Source of the DNA: Desulfurococcales archaeon
GTDB taxonomy: Archaea; Thermoproteota; Thermoprotei_A; Sulfolobales; Acidilobaceae
Assembly (NCBI GenBank): GCA_015521705.1
Contig: WANR01000028.1
Location: 1-39,946, forward strand
Length of the DNA stretch: 39,946 bases
Direction: 5' to 3'
Shown: positions 23,046 through 31,403 of the stretch, piece after piece
How the letters are laid out: each line of letters begins with the position of its first letter
Numbering within the stretch: position 1 is the stretch's first letter
Notes under the pieces: generated by a model
The model's input: only the letters and a program-made list of their open reading frames with translations
Database searches by the model: none
Told to the model about the DNA's origin: nothing
Made by a program: the position numbers and the translations under genes

Positions 23046-23471
23046 TTACCCCTCCCCGAAGTACTTTTTGTGTTCCATCATCATGCACTTACCACTAACA
23101 ACTTCGAAACCATGTCTCCTGGCCTCTTTTACAGCCTCCACAGTGGCTGTACCTATTTGGAACCAAATAACAAAAGGCCTGCCGTACTTCTTCTTAAGCT
23201 CAGCTGCCTGCCTAACTACCTCCATGGCTTCTTGAGGGGGCCTAAACACGTCAACAATTTCAATTCTTTTGGCCAGGTCCTCCGGCAGATCTAGAAGCGA
23301 GGGATAAGCCTTAACACCCAGAATCTCGTCGGCACGCGGGTTAATGGGTATTATCTCATACCCCTTCTCCTTTAGATAAGCTGGAACCTTCCCGGCATCT
23401 TTTTCAAGGCTACGGGAGGCACCAACGACAGCCACAACTCTATACTTTTCCAGTATTTCCCTAGGCGTCAA
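23046..23471 (-). CDS. CoA-binding domain protein (YccU type)
   Basis: The 141-residue protein is a single Rossmann-like CoA-binding domain. VVAVVGASRSLEKDAGKVPA is the nucleotide-binding start, and the pattern EIIPINPRADEILGVKAYPSL and IVDVFRPPQEA is typical of YccU-type proteins. The enzyme activity, if any, is unknown. It is the first gene of a three-gene minus-strand operon with the hexulose-phosphate synthase and creatininase-family genes. Confidence 0.88.
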   Translation of the reverse strand: MTPREILEKYRVVAVVGASRSLEKDAGKVPAYLKEKGYEIIPINPRADEILGVKAYPSLLDLPEDLAKRIEIVDVFRPPQEAMEVVRQAAELKKKYGRPFVIWFQIGTATVEAVKEARRHGFEVVSGKCMMMEHKKYFGEG

Positions 23472-23681
23472 GGCTGAGACCCCATAACTAGTGGTTAGAA
23501 AAGCTGACTAATAAAATCAAGCAAGTATACTGCCAAGTCAGAGCTACAAGGCTGAGGCATAGCTACCTAAAGCGTCAATGCACGTAGCCGCAAAGGATTA
23601 TGTGCTAATCGTTTCCGATATATCGGGTATCCTAGGATCTTCCTTTACGCCTACAAACTGCAAGCGTTATAGGGAACCAGT

Positions 23682-24371
23682 CTAAACATCGATTATCACT
23701 ATTTTCTTGTTTAGGGGAAATGCTACATTATAAATGGGTACAGTTCCTAGGAGGGCATAAGGCCTCCCTTTATGAGCGTGGCCATGTATTGCTATAGTAG
23801 GTTTTGCGTTTACTATTGAAGCTTCCATTACCGGTGAATATAGCCAAGGCCAGTTGCTTGCTGGCTCTCCAATAACTGTCTCTTTGGAGAGGGCATAGTG
23901 TGAAACCAACACTACTTTGCTCGTTCTAGTCTTAGCCTTTCTTATCATACCAGCAACTAGTCTAGGCCTCTCTCTATACAGCTTTGATATGCCAGGCAGG
24001 TTTCTAGCCTGCCACCGAGTAGGCCTTTCTAGGCTGCCGGTAGTTCCCACTATAGCCACCAAACTCTCCTTACACTCGAAAAACTCGAGCTCGTCATCAA
24101 GCCATTTAACTTCGGGGTACCTGGTTCTAAGCAAGTTGTGTACACTTCTATACTCCTCGTTCCCAAAAACAGCTACGAAGCGTAGATCCCCTAGGATCCT
24201 TTTAATACGCGATATTACAGGGTCTAGAAAGGCCACCCTACCCTTATCTATCATATCACCGGCCATGACGAAGATTTCTGGATCCTCAGAAACCTCTCTC
24301 AGAGCCGCAAAGAACTCCGAAAGATATCTAGGGCTATGAACGTCACTAACGGCAGCCACCTTGCAGCCCAT
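23682..24371 (-). CDS. Calcineurin-like metallophosphoesterase
   Basis: The two-metal site of the family can be followed: SDVHS (Asp9, His11), AGDMIDKG (Asp39), FGNEEY (Asn70), VSHYA (His158) and HGHAH near residue 196. The usual GNHE is GNEE here, so the catalytic His of that motif is replaced. The substrate could be a phosphoprotein, nucleotide or other phosphate ester. The ATG start has GAGGGG upstream and a TATA-like CCTTAAAGG at 24408-24416. The gene seems to stand alone. Confidence 0.85.
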   Translation of the reverse strand: MGCKVAAVSDVHSPRYLSEFFAALREVSEDPEIFVMAGDMIDKGRVAFLDPVISRIKRILGDLRFVAVFGNEEYRSVHNLLRTRYPEVKWLDDELEFFECKESLVAIVGTTGSLERPTRWQARNLPGISKLYRERPRLVAGMIRKAKTRTSKVVLVSHYALSKETVIGEPASNWPWLYSPVMEASIVNAKPTIAIHGHAHKGRPYALLGTVPIYNVAFPLNKKIVIIDV

Positions 24372-24885
24372 TACCTATCCCCTCAACTTCATCCTGTAAG
24401 GCCTGCCCCTTTAAGGCGGAGAGGAGGCCAACCTTAAGTAATGCAGGGAAGAAGAAGATAATGCACCACGAACCCTCAGTGCTACAATGGGTCTTCAAAG
24501 CCCCGCCTGCGAGGCTCAGGCTGCCCATCGGTCCTCACCGGGTTCATTAATAAATTTTGTTGGGGGACAGCTTTTATTTGCCAGGACAGCTCTTACTAGT
24601 TCCAAGGACAAGCTGTATGCATCACCGTGTTTACTTATTGATTCAGCTGTCCTGGCCTCTATCATCGCCTTTGCTCAACGCTTTTAACCTTCATCACCTT
24701 GTAAAATTAGCGTAGTCAGGATATATTATCAATTGTCATCGATTGCCATGCAAATCCCAGGAAGGGTTAAACGTGGAGCCTCTATATTTCCCCGCGGGCA
24801 CAGCTAGAATGGTGTTACCCTAGTCATACATCCCTTACCATACTAAACGTCTCGTTTTGAGTGAGATATGTAGTGGGGGTCTGCT
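24372..24885. other. 514-base region without a convincing gene
   Basis: No convincing protein gene is seen here: the short open frames lack good starts and family features. The first part holds the metallophosphoesterase promoter. The middle holds a long inverted repeat (24580-24656) with GGACAGCT copies. The last part holds T-rich sequences (for example CTATATTT near 24782) and GGGGGT (24876 onward) that could serve the next gene. Confidence 0.5.
24580..24656. repeat. 12-bp inverted repeat with related copies
   Basis: GCCAGGACAGCT (24580-24591) and AGCTGTCCTGGC (24645-24656) are perfect inverted copies separated by 53 bases. A further GGACAGCT lies at 24565, directly before it, and GGACAAGCTGT lies inside the loop. 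The element could form an RNA hairpin or bind a protein. I see no coding or known RNA family match. Confidence 0.6.
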
Positions 24886-25134
24886 ATGGGTCTCCAGGAT
24901 CTACAGGCAGCGTTCAACAGCCTCGCCGAGGTTGTCAAGCTACCAGTAGGCGACTGGGGCTATGCAATATCTCTAGCCGGGGTCGTGCTGGTAACAGTGC
25001 TGTTAGGGGGGCTCCTAATAGTGGGGATCTATAGGGGTCTAAAGTCTCTATTCAACATGACGCCGTCGGGCTTCTTAAAGACCATAGCCGTTATGGCTGG
25101 AGTGTTCATCATCGCTGGGTTGCTTCTCCCATAG
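24886..25134 (+). CDS. Small membrane protein with two helices
   Basis: The 82-residue protein has two membrane helices (about 27-50 and 64-80) after a short amphipathic N-terminus. It lies tail to tail with atpD and overlaps its 3' end by 26 bases. The ATG follows GGGGGT at a spacing of five, a good start signal. I considered an ATPase c subunit, but there is no acidic residue in the second helix and no glycine-rich GxGxG pattern. Family and function are unknown. Confidence 0.55.
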   Translation: MGLQDLQAAFNSLAEVVKLPVGDWGYAISLAGVVLVTVLLGGLLIVGIYRGLKSLFNMTPSGFLKTIAVMAGVFIIAGLLLP

Positions 25135-25768
25135 CACTGGCTCTTTCCTCAAGCTTTCTTTTCAGAAGCTTCAGCCTAACGAAATCCTCTCTCATTCTCT
25201 CCTCGAGCACGCCCTTGATATATTTTATAGCCCAATCGTACCCGGGAAGAATCACGTAGTCCATAGCATTTATGAGCCTCTGGGTATTGGCCAGCTCCCT
25301 TATCAGCCTTCTTATAGTCTCCTCGTATTCAGCCATTTTAAGGATGGACGGGAGGGATCCTCTAAGCATGTTGATGCTGGAGAAGAGGTGCGGTGACGAG
25401 TCAAAGGGTAACTGTATGCTTGGCAGGCTCCTGTCGACTAGTTTGAAGGAGGGCGTCTTCACGGCGAAAACGACTCTGGTGCCTACTCTTACTCTAAGCG
25501 ACTCGGGTACCGATTCGAAGTAGGACTCGACCCTGTCGAAGCCCTCTTCAGCTATTCCTAGGTAATACTTGGTGAATATCTCGTTAATAGAGGTGAATAC
25601 TTCTCGCTGGTATCTATTGTACTCGTCTGCAGCAGACCTGATATAGTGTAGTATAACCTCTCTCTTCTCTTCGAGAACTCTCCTTATCTTCTTAAGCATA
25701 GCGTACTCTCTTTTCAGCCTGATCAGGTTTATCTTGGTTGGGAGAACCTTTCTAGGATCTATGGCCAA
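25109..25768 (-). CDS. atpD: A-type ATP synthase subunit D
   Basis: Subunit D is the central-stalk coiled coil that turns inside the A3B3 head. The start region [28 protein letters not shown] is a family hallmark, followed by a long helix, a small central domain and a second long helix ending in lysine- and arginine-rich repeats. The 219-residue length is normal. The TTG start lies 18 bases after atpB. It is the last gene of the minus-strand ATPase operon. Its 3' end overlaps the small convergent membrane-protein gene. Confidence 0.95.
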   Translation of the reverse strand: MAIDPRKVLPTKINLIRLKREYAMLKKIRRVLEEKREVILHYIRSAADEYNRYQREVFTSINEIFTKYYLGIAEEGFDRVESYFESVPESLRVRVGTRVVFAVKTPSFKLVDRSLPSIQLPFDSSPHLFSSINMLRGSLPSILKMAEYEETIRRLIRELANTQRLINAMDYVILPGYDWAIKYIKGVLEERMREDFVRLKLLKRKLEERASAMGEATQR

Positions 25769-25786
25769 AGCCGGGGCCCCCAGTAT

Positions 25787-27184
25787 CTAGCGAGAGCCTC
25801 TGTGCCTGGGGTGGTATTTCTTTATCGTCTCCTCTTTCACGTGGAAGAGCTCTTCCTCAGGAAGCTCGGCTAGCACCTCCCATGCAAGATCGAGGGTCTC
25901 CTCTATGCTTCTATTCTCTCTAACGCCCTGCGTAAGGAATCTCTTCTCGAATGCATCAGCGAACTTCAAGTATCTCCTATCAGTCTCGCTGAGACTCTCT
26001 TCACCGACTACAGCTGCAAGGCTTCTCAGCTCAACACCCCTACTATATGCTGCGTATAGCTGGTCCTTGATCTCGGCGTGATCCTCTCTAGTCTTGCCGG
26101 GCCCTATTCCCTCCTTCATCAGCCTCGAGAGGCTCATCAGCACGTCTATAGGGGGATATATGCCGCGGTTGTGCAGGCTTCTGCTAAGGACTATTTGGCC
26201 CTCTGTTATGTACCCTGTAAGGTCTGGTATCGGGTGTGTTATGTCATCGTTAGGCATAGTTAGTATCGGCATTTGGGTTATGCTGCCTTTCTTTCCCTTT
26301 ACTCTCCCAGCCCTCTCGTAAATACTGGCAAGATCGCTATATAGATAGCCTGGATACCCCTGCCTGCCGGGAACCTCCTCGCGCGCAGCGCTTATCTCCC
26401 TAAGAGCCTCGGCATAGTTCGTCATGTCGGTTAGGATCACGAGTACGTGCATGTCGCGCTCGTAGGCTAAGTACTCGGCCAGGGTTAACGCCGCTCGAGG
26501 CGTCACCAACCTTATCATGGCCGGCTCGTTGGCTAGGTTAACGAACATGGCTACCCTGTTTAAGGCTCCTGTCTGCTCGAAGAAGTTCCTGAAGAATATG
26601 TAGTCATCATACTTGATACCTATGGCAGCGAAAATCACTGCGAACTCCTCTTCCTCACCCCTCACAGTAGCCTGTCTCGCTATCTGGGCTGCCAGGACAT
26701 TGTGGGGCAGGCCACTACCGCTAAATATGGGGAGCTTCTGGCCTCTAACAAGGGTATTCATGCCGTCTATAGCGCTTACACCGGTCTGGATAAAATCTTC
26801 CGGGTAGGCTCTCTCGGCCGGGTTTAGCGGGGCCCCATTGATGTCGCGTTCATCCTCTGCTATGATCTTTGGCCCGCCGTCTATAGGCTCTCCTAGGCCG
26901 TTGAACACCCTGCCTAGCATGTCCTCACTAACAGGCAGTTCTAGAGGCTTTCCTAGGAACCTTACCTTGGTCCCAGTCGCCGTTATCCCTGTTGTTCCCT
27001 CGAAAACCTGGACTACTGCGAGGCCTCTAGATACATCGAGAACCCTGCCTCTCCTAATCTCACCTGTTGGTAGCTCCACTTCCACTATTTCGTCATAGGA
27101 TACTGCAGAAACTCCTTCTACCAGTACAAGAGGCCCTCTTATTTCGGAGACCCTGGAATACTCCCTAACACCCGTTATAGCCAT
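25787..27184 (-). CDS. atpB: A-type ATP synthase subunit B
   Basis: Subunit B is the non-catalytic nucleotide-binding subunit of the A3B3 head. It carries the beta-barrel start ([21 protein letters not shown]), the ISGxGLPHN segment ([20 protein letters not shown]), and [15 protein letters not shown] typical of the B type. The Walker A Lys is absent, as expected for B. The 465-residue length is normal. The ATG start has GGTGAGGGG upstream. It lies 11 bases after atpA. Confidence 0.97.
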   Translation of the reverse strand: MAITGVREYSRVSEIRGPLVLVEGVSAVSYDEIVEVELPTGEIRRGRVLDVSRGLAVVQVFEGTTGITATGTKVRFLGKPLELPVSEDMLGRVFNGLGEPIDGGPKIIAEDERDINGAPLNPAERAYPEDFIQTGVSAIDGMNTLVRGQKLPIFSGSGLPHNVLAAQIARQATVRGEEEEFAVIFAAIGIKYDDYIFFRNFFEQTGALNRVAMFVNLANEPAMIRLVTPRAALTLAEYLAYERDMHVLVILTDMTNYAEALREISAAREEVPGRQGYPGYLYSDLASIYERAGRVKGKKGSITQMPILTMPNDDITHPIPDLTGYITEGQIVLSRSLHNRGIYPPIDVLMSLSRLMKEGIGPGKTREDHAEIKDQLYAAYSRGVELRSLAAVVGEESLSETDRRYLKFADAFEKRFLTQGVRENRSIEETLDLAWEVLAELPEEELFHVKEETIKKYHPRHRGSR

Positions 27185-27195
27185 AACCCCTCACC

Positions 27196-30100
27196 CTATC
27201 CATAGGTTGTCTTAAGCCTCTCCAGTTCCCTTATAACCCTGTTCCTTAGTTCCTCTATCTTGTGCAGTTCCTCGTTGCTAATCTCGAACTTTGCCTTAAC
27301 CATCTCGACATAGAGCCTGCCTATATGCTCTCTAATCTTTGAGACAGGGATCCCTGATTCGACCAGGTTCAGAGCGGCCTTATAGTAGTCTATGAATAGT
27401 TTGAGCAGCTTGAACTGCTTCTCGGGCGTCGAGAAAGCGTCTATAGGGTCGTACGCGTTCTGCCTCAGGAACCCGTCCTTTATGAGCCTTGCAGTCTCCA
27501 GTACTAGCTTGTCTCTCTCATCAAGGCTCTCGGTCCCCACGAGTCTCACAATCTCTTGGAGCTCGTCCTCTCTAAGCAGTATTCTCATAGCCTCGTCTCT
27601 CACCTCCTTCCATTGTGGGTCTACATTCTTGTGCCACCAGTCTGCTACTAGGTCGACATAGGCTGAGTAGCTAAGTATCCAGTTAATTGCAGGGTAGTGC
27701 CTGCTATAGGCGAGCTTTGTATCGAGGGCCCAGAAGACCCTGATGAACCTCCTGGTATGGCTCGTGACGGGTTCCGTGAAATCGCCGCCGGGAGGACTAA
27801 CAGCGCCCACTATGGTGACGCTGCCCACTCTATCAGGCAGGCCAAGGGCCTCTACTCTCCCAGCCCTCTCATAGAACTCTGCCAACCTGCTGGCGAGATA
27901 GCTCGGGTACCCCTCTTCTGCCGGCATCTCTTCCAGCCTACCAGCTATCTCTCTGAGCGCTTCAGCCCACCTGCTGGTAGAGTCTGCCACTAGAAGAACG
28001 TCGTAGCCCATGTCCCTGTAGTACTCAGCCAGAGTAACGCCGACGTAGATGCTGGCCTCCCTAGCGGCGACTGGCATGTTGCTCGTGTTAGCGATGAGTA
28101 TTGTCCTCTCCATTAGAGGCTTGCCCGTCCACGGATCCTTGTACTTGGGGAACCTTTCAAGCACCTCAGTCATTTCATTGCCCCTCTCACCGCAACCTAT
28201 ATAGATGACAACCCTAGCGGCGCTCCACTGGGCCAGCGAGTGGAGGGTTACAGTGTTGTGCAACACTGTGGGCAGATCCCCACCTACAAAGTTGTGGGTC
28301 TCAGGCACTGTCACGTCATAGACCACGGTCTCCTGCTCCACCACATCGACGTCTACCACGGTATCATAGCTAACCTGGTTCCCCATAGGCAAGGAAGCAG
28401 TAAAGCCTGGACCCGCTAGGATTCCTGGAAGACCAGTTACTACTACCCGGTTTCCATCAACCCTGTAAGAAGCTCCTACTCTAGAGAGCATGTAGGAGAC
28501 CAACTGCAACTCTTCTTTCGAAGAGAAGCTCACTATGCCCAGATATGACTGAGAGCCACTCCCATGTAAGAGCCCCCTTAAATAAGCCAGGACGATGCTG
28601 GTAGGAGACTTAAGCAAGAGCCTGGACGGCCTTATAGTGCCATCCTCTCCCACTGCATCCATGAGTTTGAGAAGCCCAGTAATCACAGGGGACTCAATTG
28701 ACATGACGCTACTACTTAGATCAACGTCTACTCCGAATACTTCGCGTATAAGGCCTGCAAGCTTAGAGGCCTCAGAGAGGCTACTCGGCTTTATTAGAAG
28801 CCTCGACCCCTTCACAAAGGTTTTACCATGAAACAGGCCAAGGAGTTCTGCCAGTAGTTCTCCCAACACGTTCCAAACCACGACACGGTTACCCTTTTCA
28901 TCTTCAACAACAACTTTGTCGGGCAGCTTGTAGCCTGTTGAAGAGTAAAGATCCCATAAGGTCTCGAGTGTGACACTGTCGGCCTGGATAGTCGTGCCGT
29001 GCTCTTTTGCCCACGACTCTAACATGGCAAGGACTTCTGTATCGACCACCTTAGCTCTGCCAAGCTTGTATGTCTCTATTATTTGAGGTGACCCTTCTAT
29101 GGGGAGGACGCCAGGTACAAGGATCTTGTCCCCCTTCCTTATCATGATCGCGGGAGTCTCTACTACAGCACCGCCGCTAGCCAGCTTGAAGAGTCTATGA
29201 GCCGGTGTGACTTTTATCTCTCTGCTATTAGCTGTTCTAATAACCACTATTCTATCAGTTCTTCCCTTATAAACATGGCTAATTCTCTGGATCCTAAACC
29301 CTTTCCCGTCAAAAGTCACAATTCTTATATCGCTCTTAGATGCGTCGACTATCTCTTCTTCAAGCCCAGGGTCGGGCTCGGAGCCCTTAACTCTCTTAAA
29401 GAGCTCTTCTATAGGGACAAGGCTTCCATCACCAAGAAGCACGGGAGTCCCCGGGAGAACGCACTTGCCCGTGCCGAAGCCGCCGGGTATGGCACCTGTG
29501 CCCCCCTTAGCCATGGGAAATAGCGTGTCCACGATCCTTGTCCCTGTTATTAAGGGCTCGCTAGGCTCAAGCTTTCTCTTATAAGGCCTAGGTATTCTAA
29601 CTGGCCACCTCTGGTGCATCCTTATCGGGACTCTCCTGCCATCCGTCTCGATCTCGGCTATAGCCTCGTCTATAGTATAGTCACCCTCTGGAGCGATCCA
29701 CTTTACCTCCCCCCGGATCCCCGGGGGAACCATGATCCTGTGCTCTATTAGCTCCGTCTCCTTAACTGAGCCTATAACAGTGCCCCCTTCAACCTTGTCT
29801 CCCACGCCTGGCTTCCCGGCTGGAACGAAGTGCCACTTCTTATCATGGGATATGGGGGGGACACTTATACCACGCTCCACGAACATCCTGCGGTGAGGGG
29901 CTGTCTCAGCTATTTTGGCTGCTATAAGGGGGAGAGGCCTCTGGACACCGTCATAAATGTTGCCTATGAGTCCTGGACCAAGCTCTACGCTTAGCGGGCC
30001 CCCGGTGCCCTCTACAGGTTCTCCCGGTTTTAGGCCAGTCGTTGACTCATAAACCTGGATATACGCTCTATCACCTGTTATCCTGGTTATTTCTCCAATA

Positions 30101-30216
30101 AGCTTAGACTCGCCTACTAGGACTGTTTCATACATCTGGGCCCCTTTCATGCCCTCGGCTACTACTAAAGGGCCTGATATTCTTATGATGTTGCCCTTTG
30201 CAGGCACTTGGGCCAC
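27196..30216 (-). CDS. atpA: A-type ATP synthase catalytic subunit A, with intein
   Basis: Subunit A catalyses ATP synthesis or hydrolysis in the A3B3 head. The 1006-residue reading frame contains an intein at residues 252-654; removing it gives a normal 603-residue subunit. The insertion is inside the P-loop: GGFGTGK|T. Further features are the beta-barrel start, the subunit A insert (about 115-210), [11 protein letters not shown] and [19 protein letters not shown]. The subunit cannot work before splicing. The GTG start is close to a TATA-like TTTAAAT (30259-30265), so atpA, atpB and atpD may have their own promoter. The gene lies 90 bases after atpE. Confidence 0.97.
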   Translation of the reverse strand: MAQVPAKGNIIRISGPLVVAEGMKGAQMYETVLVGESKLIGEITRITGDRAYIQVYESTTGLKPGEPVEGTGGPLSVELGPGLIGNIYDGVQRPLPLIAAKIAETAPHRRMFVERGISVPPISHDKKWHFVPAGKPGVGDKVEGGTVIGSVKETELIEHRIMVPPGIRGEVKWIAPEGDYTIDEAIAEIETDGRRVPIRMHQRWPVRIPRPYKRKLEPSEPLITGTRIVDTLFPMAKGGTGAIPGGFGTGKCVLPGTPVLLGDGSLVPIEELFKRVKGSEPDPGLEEEIVDASKSDIRIVTFDGKGFRIQRISHVYKGRTDRIVVIRTANSREIKVTPAHRLFKLASGGAVVETPAIMIRKGDKILVPGVLPIEGSPQIIETYKLGRAKVVDTEVLAMLESWAKEHGTTIQADSVTLETLWDLYSSTGYKLPDKVVVEDEKGNRVVVWNVLGELLAELLGLFHGKTFVKGSRLLIKPSSLSEASKLAGLIREVFGVDVDLSSSVMSIESPVITGLLKLMDAVGEDGTIRPSRLLLKSPTSIVLAYLRGLLHGSGSQSYLGIVSFSSKEELQLVSYMLSRVGASYRVDGNRVVVTGLPGILAGPGFTASLPMGNQVSYDTVVDVDVVEQETVVYDVTVPETHNFVGGDLPTVLHNTVTLHSLAQWSAARVVIYIGCGERGNEMTEVLERFPKYKDPWTGKPLMERTILIANTSNMPVAAREASIYVGVTLAEYYRDMGYDVLLVADSTSRWAEALREIAGRLEEMPAEEGYPSYLASRLAEFYERAGRVEALGLPDRVGSVTIVGAVSPPGGDFTEPVTSHTRRFIRVFWALDTKLAYSRHYPAINWILSYSAYVDLVADWWHKNVDPQWKEVRDEAMRILLREDELQEIVRLVGTESLDERDKLVLETARLIKDGFLRQNAYDPIDAFSTPEKQFKLLKLFIDYYKAALNLVESGIPVSKIREHIGRLYVEMVKAKFEISNEELHKIEELRNRVIRELERLKTTYG
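28255..29463 (-). mobile_element. Intein in the AtpA P-loop (403 residues), with decayed homing endonuclease
   Basis: The splicing blocks are complete: Cys1 with [20 protein letters not shown] (block A), VTPAHRLF with Thr and His (block B), [17 protein letters not shown] (block F), and VLHN followed by Thr (block G). The middle carries a LAGLIDADG-type homing endonuclease, but the catalytic acids are lost. In the first motif [12 protein letters not shown] the usual Asp is Lys or His, and in the second [14 protein letters not shown] it is His. Splicing is probably still active, while DNA cutting is probably lost. The site matches the known P-loop insertion site of archaeal VMA inteins. Confidence 0.93.
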
Positions 30217-30258
30217 CTCAGGGTACCTATGACCCAGATTTTCGGTTAGCCTCGGAAA

Positions 30259-30265
30259 ATTTAAA
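30259..30265 (-). promoter_or_regulatory. TATA-like box before atpA
   Basis: On the minus strand this reads TTTAAAT. It lies about 43 bases before the atpA start codon, which suggests a second promoter inside the ATPase operon. Confidence 0.4.
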
Positions 30266-30306
30266 CCATAATCATAGTGTTAGCCAAAGCTATAGCACGA
30301 AAGAGT

Positions 30307-30927
30307 CTATTCTCCGAAAAGTTCCCTCGAAGCCTTAGCCCTTAAGGCAGACTCCACACTTCTTATAACCAAGTCAAGGCTATAATCAGACCTGGTTAAG
30401 CCGTCAGCGCTCTCAGCTATTACTCCACCTCTAATCATAGGATCTTCGACAACCTGGATCCCGGGCCTAGGATATTTGCTTGAAATGATCTCCTCCACAA
30501 TACTCTTGTCATCGGGCGAGACTCTAACCTTGACATCTCCATGGGGCATCTCTGAGAGGGCCCGGCCTATGGCGCTCTCCAGGTAATTCTTATACCACTC
30601 ACCGCTTTTTTCTGAGAGAAGAACGCTCACAGCATCCCTCAGAACAGAGTCTATAGCGGTGCTCTTCTCAATAGCTACCCTATGTCTGAGATTGAGTTCT
30701 AATGTGGCCCTCTCGCTAGCCACCCTTTCCCTTAAATTCGTCAGCTTCTCTTTAAGCTCATCCTCGAGCCTCCTAAGAGCCTTGTTGTACGCGTCACGCA
30801 GTATTTGTAGGCTCGTCGAGTAGGCTTCCTCAATGTTACTAGTTACTCTGTCGAACTCCTTATCAACTATTCTATTTGCAAGACTCTTGGGATCGCCGAA
30901 TAGACGCCCGCCCACTGGATCCCTCAC
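30307..30927 (-). CDS. atpE: A-type ATP synthase subunit E
   Basis: Subunit E is the peripheral stalk protein that holds the head against rotation. Residues 20-90 form a long charged helix, and the C-terminal half is a mixed domain ending in SADGLTRSDYSLDLVIRSVE. The pattern GGVIAESADG is common in the family. The 206-residue length is normal. The GTG start lies three bases after the stop of atpF. The G/H partner of the stalk is not in the window. Confidence 0.9.
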   Translation of the reverse strand: MRDPVGGRLFGDPKSLANRIVDKEFDRVTSNIEEAYSTSLQILRDAYNKALRRLEDELKEKLTNLRERVASERATLELNLRHRVAIEKSTAIDSVLRDAVSVLLSEKSGEWYKNYLESAIGRALSEMPHGDVKVRVSPDDKSIVEEIISSKYPRPGIQVVEDPMIRGGVIAESADGLTRSDYSLDLVIRSVESALRAKASRELFGE

Positions 30928-30930
30928 CCA

Positions 30931-31236
30931 TCAACCCATCCCAAGGGCCCTAGCTATGAGTTTATCAACATTAATGGGCTCGACTCTAGACCATCTTGTG
31001 GGCAGTACAAGGAGGGGCACACCTAGCCTTTCAGCCTTCCTGCGGAACTCCTCTTCATCCCCTATTATGTGGCGCAAGACAATGACCAGGCCCACTTCTG
31101 GCTTGGAGGCAAGAGACTCAACAGCTCTAAGCGCTTCTTCCTCATTGGAAGCCTCGAGAGTCATTGCTCCTATACTCCTAAACAATGGAATATTGGCTCT
31201 ATCAGCTATCACGGCTAGCTTCTGCTCCAGAGCCAC
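30931..31236 (-). CDS. atpF: A-type ATP synthase subunit F
   Basis: Subunit F is a small central-stalk protein with a CheY-like fold. The start KLAVIADRANIPLFRSIGAM and the segment GLVIVLRHIIGD match the family. The frame is open to 31404, but that would overlap the divergent atpI start region. A GTG at 31236 has GAGGTG seven bases upstream, and a TATA box lies at 31272-31279. This gives 101 residues, the usual length. It is the first gene of the minus-strand ATPase operon. Confidence 0.9.
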   Translation of the reverse strand: MALEQKLAVIADRANIPLFRSIGAMTLEASNEEEALRAVESLASKPEVGLVIVLRHIIGDEEEFRRKAERLGVPLLVLPTRWSRVEPINVDKLIARALGMG

Positions 31237-31271
31237 TAGAGGGCACCTCACAAAACTATAAGGATCTAAGA

Positions 31272-31279
31272 GTATAATA
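31272..31279 (-). promoter_or_regulatory. TATA box of the ATPase operon
   Basis: On the minus strand this reads TATTATAC-like. It lies about 40 bases before the atpF start, and transcription would start near 31250. Confidence 0.5.
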
Positions 31280-31340
31280 ACAATTTTTACCAGACATAGG
31301 ATCCTGGGCTTCAAAACGGCTACCTTCATATTTCTACAGA

Positions 31341-31348
31341 TTTTTAAT
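31341..31348 (+). promoter_or_regulatory. TATA-like box of atpI
   Basis: TTTTTAAT here predicts a start near 31370, about 35 bases before the atpI start codon. The two divergent ATPase promoters share this short region. Confidence 0.4.
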
Positions 31349-31403
31349 CCAGAAGGGCTAAAGGTAGATGGGAGGCTCGGGAAGCGCCTAAAGGGTGCCC
31401 CCA

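Noticed and set aside
24487-24687. 66-residue plus-strand ORF
   Set aside because: It has low-complexity composition, no start signal and runs across the long inverted repeat; no family resemblance.
24886-25134. Missing ATPase c (K) subunit
   Set aside because: The second helix has no acidic residue and the glycine pattern of proteolipids is absent.
28255-29463. Group I or II intron instead of an intein
   Set aside because: The reading frame is continuous with atpA and all intein splicing blocks are present at protein level.
29197-29523. ORF of 108 residues on the plus strand inside atpA
   Set aside because: It is antisense to the intein and upstream part of atpA, which account fully for the sequence.
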